Shown here piece by piece: positions 11,640-22,318 of a DNA stretch of 64,000 bases. The stretch comes from Pyrrhoderma lamaoense (Eukaryota; Basidiomycota; Agaricomycetes; Hymenochaetales; Hymenochaetaceae): NCBI GenBank assembly GCA_002794735.1, contig NBAZ01000002.1, forward strand, positions 1,302,001 through 1,366,000. Direction: 5' to 3'. How positions within the stretch are numbered: the first letter of the stretch is position 1; each line of letters begins with the position of its first letter. The translations under genes and the position numbers were made by a program. The notes under the pieces are model-generated. The model saw only the letters and a program-made list of their open reading frames with translations. It did not search any database and had not been told where the DNA came from.

Positions 11640-13601
11640 CTAGGTTTCAGGTATCAGCTCCAGGGCCTCGTAATCACTGCTACTCTGTATCCCGGGTTAG
11701 CAGCCCAAGTTAACGTATTCTTGGTCGTGAACCGGTTATATGTATGGGGGTGGTAAACTTCCAAACGAATGTTGATCAGCATTCTGGGCGCCAATATAGT
11801 CGTAATCGCAATAACTACGATTTGATAGGCATTTAGTTGTGTATAAAGAAATTTCTTTAGGAAAGTGATTAAGTAGGTTTCAATTTAGAGATAAAGGCGA
11901 TCAAAAAACTTACATAGCCAGAAAAATCACTGTAAACGTATCCATTTGGGGTAAATTTGATAATATCACTTTCAATGGTTTGGGCGATGAAGGAGATTAT
12001 TGTTCCTATAAGACCAAGGGAGAAGACACTAGATAGTAGATAATGTTTCAATGATTTTTTTACTCTTTCGTGTGTGGAAGATAGCTCACACTGCAAAGTA
12101 CATAGTCGAGTCCCTAGCTATGACTGACATGATGTCATGTGTCTTCGACGTCACTTTCGGGTTACGCCTCCACCATACTCTATAGTCTGCCTTCCTCATC
12201 ACCAGAATGAAGAGTATCAGCTCTATTACGGACGTAATGAGCCAGGCCAATGCTGCCATTGATCGTCCTTCCATGTACAGGGGCATGTTTGTTGCATCAG
12301 TGAAGGATGGACTTCTTTTTGATAATTCATCGAGTTGACAATTGAAAAACCCGACATCGCAGGCCAGATCTGATATAATATCTTCATGTAACTTATCAGA
12401 AATAGTATGTCTACGGTGTGTGGGTAATACGAACATAGGTATCCGATAGCTTGAAGAGCACAAGTGACTAAGGAAACCGAGTTCATGAGGATAAAACTCG
12501 CGAGAATCCATTTACTTTTCTCATAAATTGCATAGACCCGCATTTGCAGTATAACTATTACTTCTCAGTCAGTGTCTGTATATCAGCCATGTCTTAAGAC
12601 ATACTTACTTTCCGGTAGCATCATGACGAGACTGCCAATTATGGTGAATGCATATGTACGGACATCTAGAGAAATATATATTTTTAGCAATTGATACTTC
12701 TCATAGTATCCAATTGTTAGTCCAATCACTTTCGTAGGTGTAGTATGATATAGTCTAAGCAGTCATTAGAAGGGCATGCGAATAAAAAAAATACGTCCTA
12801 CCACATCTGGGGGTGAAATAATGAAAGACACATAGCTATTCCAGTCGAGGCTGGCAGTGCACAAATTAACAAACCTGTTTTGATCAGCACGAAGATTAGA
12901 GTAAGAGTCAGAGTTGAATATAATAGTTGTATGCTAGAACTTGCACTAAGAAGCTTGCTCCAATATATCGTACCTTAAACGAAGGAGAGCAAATCAGCAT
13001 AGGATGTTAGGATAGAAGGAGTGTATTGAGAACCCAAACGGAGGCTATCGAATACTTAGACGAGCCATGATACAAGGTGTATATCTCCGTTCTCGTGCTT
13101 ATTTATATTCTCATGGATACAACTCTCATCCCCTGATAACAGAGGTATGCGGTTGCACCGATCAAGTTCTCCGCCAGCGCTGTGTACAGAACAGGAAAGT
13201 GACTAACCATCAGATACATGATCTTTCCCACGGACCACTTCCTCAACTTTTACTACTCAACATTTTATCACCCATCTTTTCATGGATCTGAGACTCACCC
13301 ATATATTCTCTACCTATTGAATCATTAGCCAAAAGTCTTACTTATGTATGGGTAGTGTGTACCTCTTCGTCTAGATGTGTGACTGATTCTGTGTGAAAAC
13401 TCGAATCAAAATTTGGTGAAAATACTCACCGCAATAGTAGACGAATGCTGTCGTAGACGAAACTGGAAAGACTAAGTATATATATCTTATATCACCGGAT
13501 AGAGTTTTTTTACTCATTATGGACTTCGACAACGAGCTTGCTAAACCCACAAGGTTCTCGCTCGAAGATGGCACATCTGGTACTGCAGAGTGAGAGCTCA
13601 T
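11640..13601 (-). CDS. DUF6533-family membrane protein, array copy E
   Basis: The copy that allowed the clearest exon tracing. ATG at 13601 (MSSHSAVPDVPSSSENLVG), VSSTTAFVYYC, an 8-nt exon encoding DEE, VENIW, then WSVGKIMYLMVSHFP and LIGATAYLCYQ (13.15-13.25 kb), FVNLCTASLDWNSY, MRVYAIYEKSKWILASFILM (12.5 kb), MAALAWLITSVIELILFILV, ARDSTMYFAV (12.1 kb), SSVFSLGLIGTIISFIAQT (12 kb) and a last exon with ILAPRMLINIRLEVYHPHTY. DEEVEYIW followed by W-S-x-GK-x-x-Y-L is the DUF6533 signature. In the last exon the conserved frame holds to the end at 11640 only if the CCC run at 11691-11693 should be four; as written it stops about 9 codons earlier. The oldest-looking copy, at the array's upstream edge. 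Confidence 0.8.
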
Positions 13602-14082
13602 TGATGTAGAAATGAGGGAAGCTCAGAGAAAATCACAAGTTACTTATACATTAGAAAGTCATACATTCCGATAAATGAGAATATACTGTTTACATGTAAA
13701 GCGCCCGAGCTAGAATATCAAGGCTGTACAATTTTGTGATGTGCTTCGGTATTGGTTTACGATTTGCATCTTCTACGATTATATATACATTTGATGACAT
13801 AATTTTGTAGTGTACAAAGCTGTACTAAGAGTCTGCAATTCACAAAAATAAGTGGGTCTTCATTTCATGCTTTGTTGATTGCCTTTTTACAGAATTGACC
13901 TGTGTCTCGGTCTCGGTTGATACCGAGGTGGGTAAACACCACCATCACGTGCTCGTGAGTCGGGAGCGCGCACTTGTCAAATGACCCGTTACCGTGTTCA
14001 ACATAGTTCACTCGAAGAAAGGTGTCACTCGCTCGACGCCAGCTGAAAGCTACCAACCCCTTTGAAAAGGGGCCGCTGATGA
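13602..14082. promoter_or_regulatory. Divergent promoter region between DUF6533 copy E and the kinase gene
   Basis: About 480 bases separate two start codons pointing away from each other, so both promoters must lie here or overlap the genes. The kinase-proximal half (from about 13900) is visibly richer in G and C (CACCATCACGTGCTCGTGAG; a CACGTG E-box-like hexamer near 13946) than the array-proximal half. No specific factor can be assigned. Confidence 0.5.
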
Positions 14083-17000
14083 ATGGCAAAAGATAAACAA
14101 AACCATACATCAAATGTCAATTCATGGTGCCGACGCAAAGCACAATTACAAACACTTCTTGACTGTCGTGGCGACGATGAGGAGGAAGGCTTTGCACTCG
14201 ACCGCATTCTTCATGGGCAGACCGCTATCGGTCTCAAATCACAAAGATCTGTTGATATTGACAAACTACGATTCTCGGATAAGGACTTAGCATCATTCGG
14301 CCCTTTAGCAGAGGCACAATTCGGTACAGTGAGTTCATCCACATAATATTAGCTATGAGTTGCTCATCTCACAAATAATATTACTATAAGGTTGAGCTCG
14401 TCAACTGTCGTCTTGATGGAAGAGTGTATGTTCGAAAACGAGTATCAAAGAAATTTGCCATCAAAACCCGTGAACAATTCTCTTTTCAAACTGAACGACA
14501 TATACTATCGTTAGCCCTCAAATCTCGTGAGACTACATCGTGGACACCACGGATGTTGTGCGCATATCAATGCCCCTCTTACTTAAACATTGTGATGGAA
14601 TATGCTGCCGGTGGCTCCTTGTGGGATGTGCTTGAATCGTCTACTGAAGGCAAATTGTCTGCAACTGACCTCTCTTGGTGGGCGCCACAATGTGTTGCTG
14701 CTATTTCGTGGCTACACTCAAGGGCTGGTTTCGCTCATCGGGACATTAAGCCACACAACTTCGTTGTTCGTCCCGGACCTGACTCTCGCCTCTTGCTCAT
14801 TGATTTTGGGAGTGCGGCTCAGCTACTTGCACCAGATCATGAAGGGGTTCAACGTGTCCCTCGTCAAAATTGTCTCGTTCCATGCGGTACATGCGATTAT
14901 ATTTCACCAGAAATTCTCCAAGCGCACGAAGAAGCTCTAGTGGCACTTGAAATGACTGACGGAGGGAGTGTGAATGACTCAGATGTCGAGCTACATGCAG
15001 CATGGAAGGGGAGGGGAAAAATCTTACATGAGGGTGCTGGTTACGGTCGTGAAACGGATTGGTGGAGTCTTGGTGCAATGCTTTATGAGTTAGCCTATGG
15101 AGTCGCCCCTTTCTTTGCGAATGACATTCGACAAACATATGCTAGAATCATGAACCACGAAGTAAGGATGGCATTTGCAAGCAAAAAGATGTAGCTAATC
15201 TTGCAGTGACATTTAAGAATCATCTCAGATTTGACAGCAAAATTCCTATTCCGCCATCATTAGCCAATCTTTTGAAATGGTAAGTGTGTGGCGATTAGTA
15301 ACTAAAGTGGCTGGCTCACCTACAGTATCCCAGTCTCTTAACTGATCACGAAAAACGACTGGGTCGTCATTCCTCAGAAGATGTCCGGAACCATGCATAC
15401 TTCAAAGGTATTAACTGGACAAAACTTCATACCCGTAAGACCATAAATTTGATAATTACTACTTATAAATGACTGTGATCTGTATACAGGAACTGCTCCT
15501 CCAGATCTTCTTTTACCACAATTTACTTACAATACTCCATTGATTCCATCTGAACCAGAAGAGGGATCGGACACCTCCGGGGAGGTCTCAAAACCTTTCG
15601 CTTTCTCCGTGCTTTTTCAATCATCCTCTGTGTACTCTCCTGGAAAGACCTTCTTAAGCCAGAATCAGACCATCCCAGAGACCCCTGGACCTGCCATTGG
15701 CCGGCGTAGCTTTTCAAAGTCTAACTTTGGTTCTGTGACAGACTCAGCTAGAAAATCCGTCGCATCTTTTATTGGATTCTCATGGGGTCCGCCTAAAGAT
15801 GCTTTCGACGATGCCACACGCATTGTACCAGCAGAGCCGGCGTCGGCAGAACCTGGACTCGACCAATGCGTACCTTCCTTCTATGCTGAAGCAGACGCAA
15901 AGATCTCTTCCCAACAATATCCCCTTGTTACGCCAAAGAAGCCATCAAAAGGAGGGATGACTGGGGCTGTACCCCTAGTACCGTTCGTGTGACCAGTGTG
16001 AGGCGCAGCGCACAGTCCCGACCAGTCTCAGATCGCGAAGCGATGCGTATGCTTGTTGACTGTGTAGGGATGAGCGCTAGGAAACGTGTCCTTGAAAGTG
16101 GAAAAAAGCCAAAAATCCTTCCCCAGTTTGGTGTAGGTTTTGCTCCTCCGCCACCCATCATGAACATGGGAGGATTTACAGGGGACGATTCTACTTCAGG
16201 GAAGTTCGGAACGGCAAGAGGGCTATATCATACACGTTCTGCTTCCTGCTCACGCTCAGAACCTCGCTCGTCAATTATTACTTCGGTACGCAAGGAACTG
16301 CGTTTTGATGATACTACAACTCAGATTTTGCCACCAAATCTATCTTCTTCAAATACATTCTCAAATACATTATCCAGGACTAGCTCTAGTACGACTTCAA
16401 GTTCGATTAATCACAACTCACTCAATGGAAACGGTGGTCAATATGTCACTGCCCCCCCACTATACTCTGGCTCGGATTCAGCTATGTCCTCTGAAACTGA
16501 GGCAGGGCCACCTAGTCCAAGCCCTAGCCCTCGGCCAGGGTCGGCTATGTCCATGCTCTCAATTTCTAGACGTAGCGCAACGCCTACCGTATCTAGCACG
16601 TACATGGTTAGCGGTTCAACAAGCTCTGGTTTTGTTCGTTCCAATAGTGAACCTCCTGACCTGCGTCGCACAAGGTCAGGCTCACTGGGAAGTTTTAATG
16701 CAATGATGCCCATGGGCTCAGCTGCGGTAATGGCTGGTGCGGCCGCTATCTCAAGAGCTACGAGCGATTCAAGACCTCGACAAGATCGGAATCAAGAACA
16801 ACAAAGGCAAAAGCAGGAGCAGGTATGCAAAACTCCAGCTCGTCGGGCTCGCTTTGCAGACTCTACTGCTGGACCTTCTAATGACGTACAAGCTAAGTCC
16901 AAGGCGCCGGGTACCCCTTACCCAGTCCGAAACGGAGTGACTACGGCGATGTCACCCCCTCGCGCTTCTAAAAACCAGGCTAAGAACGCTGTCCCTGCCG

Positions 17001-17770
17001 CTACACCTAAACCAAAGCGCGAGGCTAGGTTTGATTTGACGACTCCCAGACCGAAGCTAGGAGCAAGGTTCGTAGACGAAGAAGATGATATAGATGATGT
17101 TGTTGGCGAAGATGATGGTGGTCTTGAGGGTGGATACGAAAGGACACCGAAACCGGGGTCCAAGCAGAGACTGCAGCCGGCATCAAGGACTCGAGGGACA
17201 CCTCATCCCTCCAGGAATAGTAAAATCAGGCCTGTGGTTGAGGCTACGTCTGGTGCTACTGCTACTACCGTAGTGCCGAGGACGGCAAAGACGAAAGAGA
17301 GAATGGACCCAGTATCTTCTACGCCTGCTCATGCTGGTGTACGTAGGAAGAAAGTGGATGCTGATGAAGAAGGCGAAGAGGCGATAGGAAGAGGAAATAG
17401 GAGCCGAAGTAATAGTGGGAGTGGCTCCGGGAGGGAACAGAATAAGAGACTGCCGCGGAGGAGAGGTGGTGATGGCGAAGATGTTGAGAAGGAGCTGAAT
17501 AGATTGGGTACTGAAGCGCATCCTAGAAATGAGGAGAGTTCTAGGGCTAGGTCTGAGAGGGAGAGACAGAGGGAGAGAGTTGATCGGAACGCTGGTCGTG
17601 ACAATAGAGGAGGCAGGGGCGAAAGATTTGTTGATCAGACCTATGAGGAAGAGGACTTTGACAATATGCTTGACCTAATGGAACGACGGTACGAAGTACT
17701 TCGTGCGGACCTTTCTAGGGTTGAAGTCCAGTTGCAGAAAGTTGCTGCTAGGGCCCAAGTGCTCTCATGA
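14083..17770 (+). CDS. AGC-family serine/threonine protein kinase, basidiomycete type
   Basis: Exons traced: 14083-14328, 14391-15161, 15218-15279, 15334-15434, 15490 onward. The kinase domain follows the N-terminal 80 residues: a poor glycine loop (FGPLAEAQFGTV), HRDIKPHN catalytic loop, DFGSA magnesium motif, CGTCDYISPEIL activation segment with a long insert, GYGRETDWWSLGAMLYEL, then LGRHSSEDVRNHAYFKGINW, typical of AGC kinases. It is followed by FIGFSWGPP, a motif seen near the end of ROCK/citron-like AGC domains. A long serine-, arginine- and charged-rich tail (16.0-17.7 kb) ends in a short predicted coiled coil (DLMERRYEVLRADLSRVEVQLQ cannot be taken further). The frame changes between 15927 and 16015: either an 89-nt intron with a weak GTTACG donor, or one missing base. 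The family looks like an uncharacterised basidiomycete kinase with relatives of the DMPK/ROCK group; the precise role is unknown. Confidence 0.85.
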
Positions 17771-18326
17771 TAGGACCTCATTTCGCTCGGTTCATTTTCT
17801 CTGCTCCTGGATCTCGATAATTAAAAAGAGAGAGTAATGAAGCGTATCATTACTTGGTGCAAAGTAAGCAAGAGGACGTAGTGGAAATATCAATAAACAG
17901 GAACGCTTTATTTTCTATTTTTCTAGAGCTCTCGAAGTTACAGAAGGAGAAAAGCATTGAGAATTGGATTTTGGACTTATCGGCAATATGTGTATCGAAA
18001 ACTACAATTTCTCTTTTCATCACTTCTTACACTAGCATTCAGCATTGCATTGATAGATTAAACGCAAGTAGGCATTTTGACTGTATCTTATTCTTTTCCT
18101 TTCTGTTCCCTTCTTTCAATTTATTCAATCAATATTACTTCAATAGCAATGGCAATAACATTCAATTAAAGATTAGAATGTTGGATTGTGATGAGATACA
18201 TATATGCTTGTCTGGTGGAAGGTTTTATACAGCTCAATGAATACACACAGATATGCTATCAGTACAGCCTGACTACACTATATCATCTCGATCTAGGAAG
18301 ATATTTATTTTTCATGTAGGATGTTC
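17771..18326. other. Convergent intergenic region
   Basis: Lies between the 3' ends of the kinase (+) and UBP6 (-). AT-rich with T-runs. An open stretch of 128 codons at 17854-18240 has no recognisable motif and biased low-complexity composition, so I treat it as 3' UTR or spacer. Confidence 0.6.
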
Positions 18327-20375
18327 TCATGCCAGAGGCTTGCTTCTATAAAGAAGTACATATGCTGTGGCGTCTTCACCTGTGTTATGAGTTTTATTAG
18401 TGGTTGTTTTCTATGTTTGCTTAAGTTGAAATACTCACCTCCTCCTTCAAGAGTCGGTAACTTATCCTTTGGGAATATTGATACCTTTTCGTCATCAAAC
18501 TTATACCAGTCTTCGTCGTCCTCATCTAACGCCCCATTTTCACCCTCATCTCCAACCTTAACTGGATGAAGGGCCCGCTTTTTGACATAACCGATATAGT
18601 GCCCCGAGTCGGCTGCTGCACCCTTATGCGCCACAATACCTATCAACTCGTACAGACCAGTCACGCTTGCCCCAGTATCGTTACGCAAGTCTTCGGGCAC
18701 AAGTGCTTCTAGTTCGGCAAGTTCCCTTGCACGATATTCCTTCTCTGGGGCGAGCTCACCACCGGCAACTTCTTTACCTTTTCCCTTGCCATTCGAACCT
18801 TGTCCCAGCGTGATAGCTGCAGCATCAACAGTCGGTGGCTCTGCCCAGCAGGTGCAGGAGCTTGAAGCAAAACGGGGACGGCGGACCGACCAGACCAGTT
18901 GACGAAGCTGCGATATCGACCATCTCGACATCATCAGAACCAGTAGTTGATGCTGCAGCTTTTTTTGTCCTTTTACGTACTTTACGACGCTCTGCTCGAT
19001 CACGCTCGAATTCTTTGAGACGCTTGTTGATCGGATGTAATTTTTCTCGAAGTTCATCAGTGCAAAGGTCGAGAACATCAAGTTCTTGAGGGAATGCAAC
19101 ACGACGCATGATCTTTGCCTTCTTATTGATCTCTCGTTTCCATGCGAATCGGACCATATGAATAGTAAGATACATAGGTATACGTGAAAGCCTTGATTGT
19201 TGGGTGTAGACAGCCTGGCGGTTTAGTGAAGGTGACAACTTCTCAATTTTCTGGTCAAGTGAGGCTTGATCCCAGTTTGCAGGAAGTTCGTTGTAATAGT
19301 GATATTACATTCGAGCTTTAGGACTTTATCAAAAGTGATGGATGGCGCCTCTTCTGGAGCTTCGTCGCACTTGAGTCTATCACTATAATCAGTGCTAGTC
19401 TTATAAAAGAGTATAATACTTACTCGCGACGCATCTCACCAGTCATATATTGTTCGATGAACCTTTTGTTAGAATCACCATTACCAGGATTGCTTGGAGT
19501 GCCTGCAGTATCTGGGTATAGCATTCTTCTGCATCTGCTGAGCATAACCACCTGCACCACCTTTGCCTACTCGAGCCATTTCCCCAAATTGGGGAAACGT
19601 CTGACGCAAAACACTGAGAAAAGCCATAGGTGTAAATGCACCAACAGTTGATTTCAGCCCAGAGTACATGCTAGCAAGGGCACTCGTTAGATCCGAGTTT
19701 CCATTGGATGTTGAAGATGTTTGTTTGAAGTTCGAGAGGGCTGTTTGGAGCTCTGGAATAGCCCGTAGAACTTGTAAGGAAGAATTCATATAACAGGTAT
19801 TGCCAAGGTTATTAAGTCCAACGGGGAGAGAAAGCTAAGGATAGCGCATAAGTATAGTTTATCTACGATAAAGTCTCTGGGTAAAAATATTCACAGCTTC
19901 TGCAAGTTCGTTGTCGTTCATATCTGTACATTTTCTCAGTGGTCGTGGATTAGTTATTGAGGTTCATAAAGCGTACCTTCAAGAAAAACGATAGGTTTTG
20001 GAGGCGGCTTTGGTAGTTCCCCTGCCGTCCCGATAACCATGAAAGTTTGTCCCTAACACAGGTCACAATCCATATTAGTCCAAGCAATACAAGGTCAAAG
20101 TATAGTGTATACCTCCTTAGGTCCAATCTTTTTCCAGTCAGAATCATCCTGTATAAGCACATATCGATATTCAGTCTCCATGTATCTTTTCCAATAAAGT
20201 TTTTACTAGTGACCTTCAAAACGCCACCTTTCACCATAACTTTCATTCTGTCTACTGGTACGCCAGTACGCTCGTATACAGTTTGTTTGAATATAGAAGC
20301 AGGTGCATCTGTGTTGAGCTCAACATCATCGTATACCTTCCCAGCGTGCTTAATCTTTACTAGAAGCGTTGGCAT
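18327..20375 (-). CDS. UBP6: Ubiquitin carboxyl-terminal hydrolase 6 (USP14/Ubp6), proteasome-associated
   Basis: Removes ubiquitin from substrates at the 26S proteasome. The N-terminus (from ATG 20375) is a ubiquitin-like domain (MPTLLVKIKHAGKVYDDVEL... DWKKIGPKEGQTFMVIGTAG). The USP catalytic domain begins LPVGLNNLGNTCYMNSSLQV, with the nucleophile Cys in NTCYMNS, and the His box is ADSGHYIGYV near 18.6 kb; the protein ends AYVLLYRSKPLA. At least six introns are needed. Within the catalytic domain three one-base gaps break the frame: near 19535 (QQ-DAEECYTQILQAL), at 19487-19488 (ALQAIPGNGD) and at 19265 (FLQTGI..LDQKIEK). Each is restored by one extra base in a C or G run. A 46-nt intron (weak GTCCGC donor) or one extra base is also needed near 18870. 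Because the gene is normally single-copy and every conserved block is present, base-calling errors are more likely than loss of function. Confidence 0.92.
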
Positions 20376-20579
20376 ACTATGATCGGTGTAAGTAATTAAA
20401 AGAGTACAAGGTAGATGAGTTGTCGATGGTCAGTTGTCAGGACTGGCTCTATGCGAGAACGCGTACGGAGGTGACGCGTGCTCATTTCCAATTGAAGTAC
20501 GTAAGCGTCACGCGCCTTGCGAGTCACGCACGGAATTCGAGATGACGGACTTATCCTCATTTATTGTATTCTTCCTTAC
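20376..20579. promoter_or_regulatory. Short bidirectional promoter between UBP6 and the MICOS gene
   Basis: Only about 204 bases separate the two divergent start codons, so the genes probably share a promoter. It contains GC-richer motifs than its surroundings, including the near-palindromic pair GTGACGCGTGC and GCGTCACGCG around 20470-20515. Shared regulation is inference. Confidence 0.5.
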
Positions 20580-21507
20580 ATGCTGGGAGCACACCTGGTA
20601 TGTCAATATTCAATAGATTACACGAATATCCGAAAAATAACTAACTTCCCGAAGTCTCGTAGGGCGCTGCTTGGTGCAGCAGCTGTCGCTACTGTCGTAA
20701 CGGAAACGCCTCGAGAAAAGCTACCTATCTATCCCGCACCAGAACCCAAGCTTATCCTTATAGACACTCCTTCAGAACTTGAACGTAAAATTGGTTATGC
20801 AAGAGAGAAACTGACTACAACATACTCCGACTCGTATGCGTACGTTCAGAGCTGGATTGATCGTTGGATAGCTGTGGAACATGCCGTCGAAAGTGCGTCA
20901 CAAACTATCACTACCTTTTGTGTATCTCATTCACTTACAGTCCATTTCCTTGATAGACAGGATAAAGAGCTTTAAAGCCCCTGAAGAGCAGCTTACTCCC
21001 GGAGTTCTGTATGTTGGTGTTGCAACTCTTTCTGGATCCATATTGGCTCGTTCAAGAGGGCTTCCGACCCGACTTATCCTCCCTCCGACACTTTTCCTCC
21101 TTTCCCTTAATCATTTCTTACCCCATACATCATCTAATATCGGAGAGTATATCTCTTCTTTAGAACATACATATGCTCCTCGTGCAGCTCAATTCACTGA
21201 TACCGCCGTCGCCCACTCAATTATGACTTGGGAAATGGCGAAAGACAAGGCAAAAGAAAGCCGAAAAGTAGCTGAATCAGCAATCATTCGTGCAGTCGGA
21301 AGTATTGAAGATGCAACAGGCTTGAAGTTACGGGAGGCTTTGGGAGCTACTCGAGAAGCAGAAGCGCGTGGGAAGGATGCTGTCAAGGCAGCTAGTGAAC
21401 AAAGCAAAGTTTTGTTGCACATTGCCGAGGAGAAGGGGAAAGAAGCGCTTCTTAGGGCGGAGACTGCTGCAGAGAAAAAAGTAGAGGAAGTTAAGAGACT
21501 TGTTTAG
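20580..21507 (+). CDS. MICOS complex subunit MIC26/MIC27 (apolipoprotein O-like)
   Basis: Inner-membrane protein of the MICOS complex that shapes cristae junctions. Three exons give an open frame of 268 residues: 20580-20597 (only six codons, MLGAHL), 20655-20896 and 20961-21507. Intron 1 has a GTATGT donor and CTAAC branch site just before its AAG acceptor; joining gives MLGAHLSRRALLGAAAVATV, a hydrophobic N-terminal segment. Family blocks are EKLPIYPAPEPKLILIDTP, SELERKIGYAREKL, and KAPEEQLTPGVLYVGVATLS with a glycine-rich transmembrane hairpin (GSILARSRGLPTRLILPPTL). The last 110 residues are alanine-, lysine- and glutamate-rich and probably helical. The start is chosen because the tiny first exon restores the expected N-terminus; an upstream ATG without splicing is less likely. 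Confidence 0.88.
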
Positions 21508-21779
21508 TGATTTCTTCCAACTTTATCACACTTGAAACCACAATTAAAAAATATCAAACACCAAATGAGGACCGACGATAAGGACCCAGGAGTGAACTGA
21601 CTTGTCGACTTGTTTAATAATTGATCATACAAGACGTTTGTAAATTAAAAATACCGTGCTTGTGGAATCAATCCTACTACCGCAGATGTATACTTTAGAT
21701 TAGTAAGCGTGGATTACTAGAAATGTAACGAAGTATGAAAACTGAGATCGTGTCACGCTCATCTTCAATAGACTTCACC

Positions 21780-22318
21780 ATGTTCACATCCTCCTGTTGT
21801 CGCTCATTGACCCCTAAAACCGAGGCATGGTCACGCCCATTATTCACCCGGGGTGTTTCCTCTTCTCCCTATGGAAGGACTCACGTTTGGCGGCGGCGGG
21901 CTCCAAAGTTACCTAACCCTGTTGTTCCACACTTTCCTCAACGCGTCGTGCTTGCGGATGGCTCGACATTTATACACTGGACGACTTCTCCCCGTTCTCA
22001 GATAAAACTAACTCGTGATACGACCAACAACCCCATCTGGTCACCATGGCTGGCTAGTAGTAATCCAGAAGATGTTGAAGGTGCCTCAGCAGGTAGGCTT
22101 GGAAGGTTCAGAAGGAAGTTTGAAGAGCTTGGAGGGACTTCATTGCAAAATGAATGGCTTGAGAGTTTTGGTGGAGAAGAGATATCCAAATCTGCGTACG
22201 TTTATACGAGTCTCTCTGTTACAACACGTGTTGCTAATAAATCATTTGTTGTATAAACAGCAAAGCAACTCCAGCACCGCCGAAGGCTGCTGCTGCTCCC
22301 ATAAAAAAGAAAAAATAG
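21780..22318 (+). CDS. MRPL36: Mitochondrial large-subunit ribosomal protein bL31m
   Basis: Component of the mitochondrial 54S subunit. Two exons, 21780-22195 and 22261-22318, with a clean GTACGT..AACAG intron. Diagnostic blocks are PHFPQRVVLADGSTFIHWTT, SPRSQIKLTRDTTNNPIW and GRLGRFRRKFEELGG, the pattern of fungal Mrpl36. The first 30-40 residues are rich in Ser, Arg and Lys without acidic runs, consistent with a mitochondrial presequence. The C-terminus is an Ala/Pro/Lys tail ending IKKKK. An in-frame upstream ATG at 21735 exists, but the one at 21780 gives the better targeting sequence. Confidence 0.86.

Noticed and set aside
1..13700. The DUF6533 array repeats as transposons
   Set aside because: Units coincide with gene plus spacer, and there are no terminal repeats, target-site duplications or transposase/reverse-transcriptase coding text.
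15162..15217. Stop codon in the kinase domain after NHEVRMAFASKKM
   Set aside because: A 56-nt GTAAGG..TTTAAG intron with a GCTAATC branch site gives MNHENHLRFDSKIPIPP, the expected AGC sequence.
17854..18240. 128-codon open stretch (+) after the kinase gene
   Set aside because: Composition is Phe/Ile/Asn/Ser-rich, as expected of AT-rich spacer; there is no motif, it begins in the presumed 3' UTR of the kinase, and no partner exon was found.
19240..19540. UBP6 as a dead gene because of three frameshifts
   Set aside because: All catalytic and structural blocks are conserved on both sides of each break and no stop or radical substitution accompanies them.
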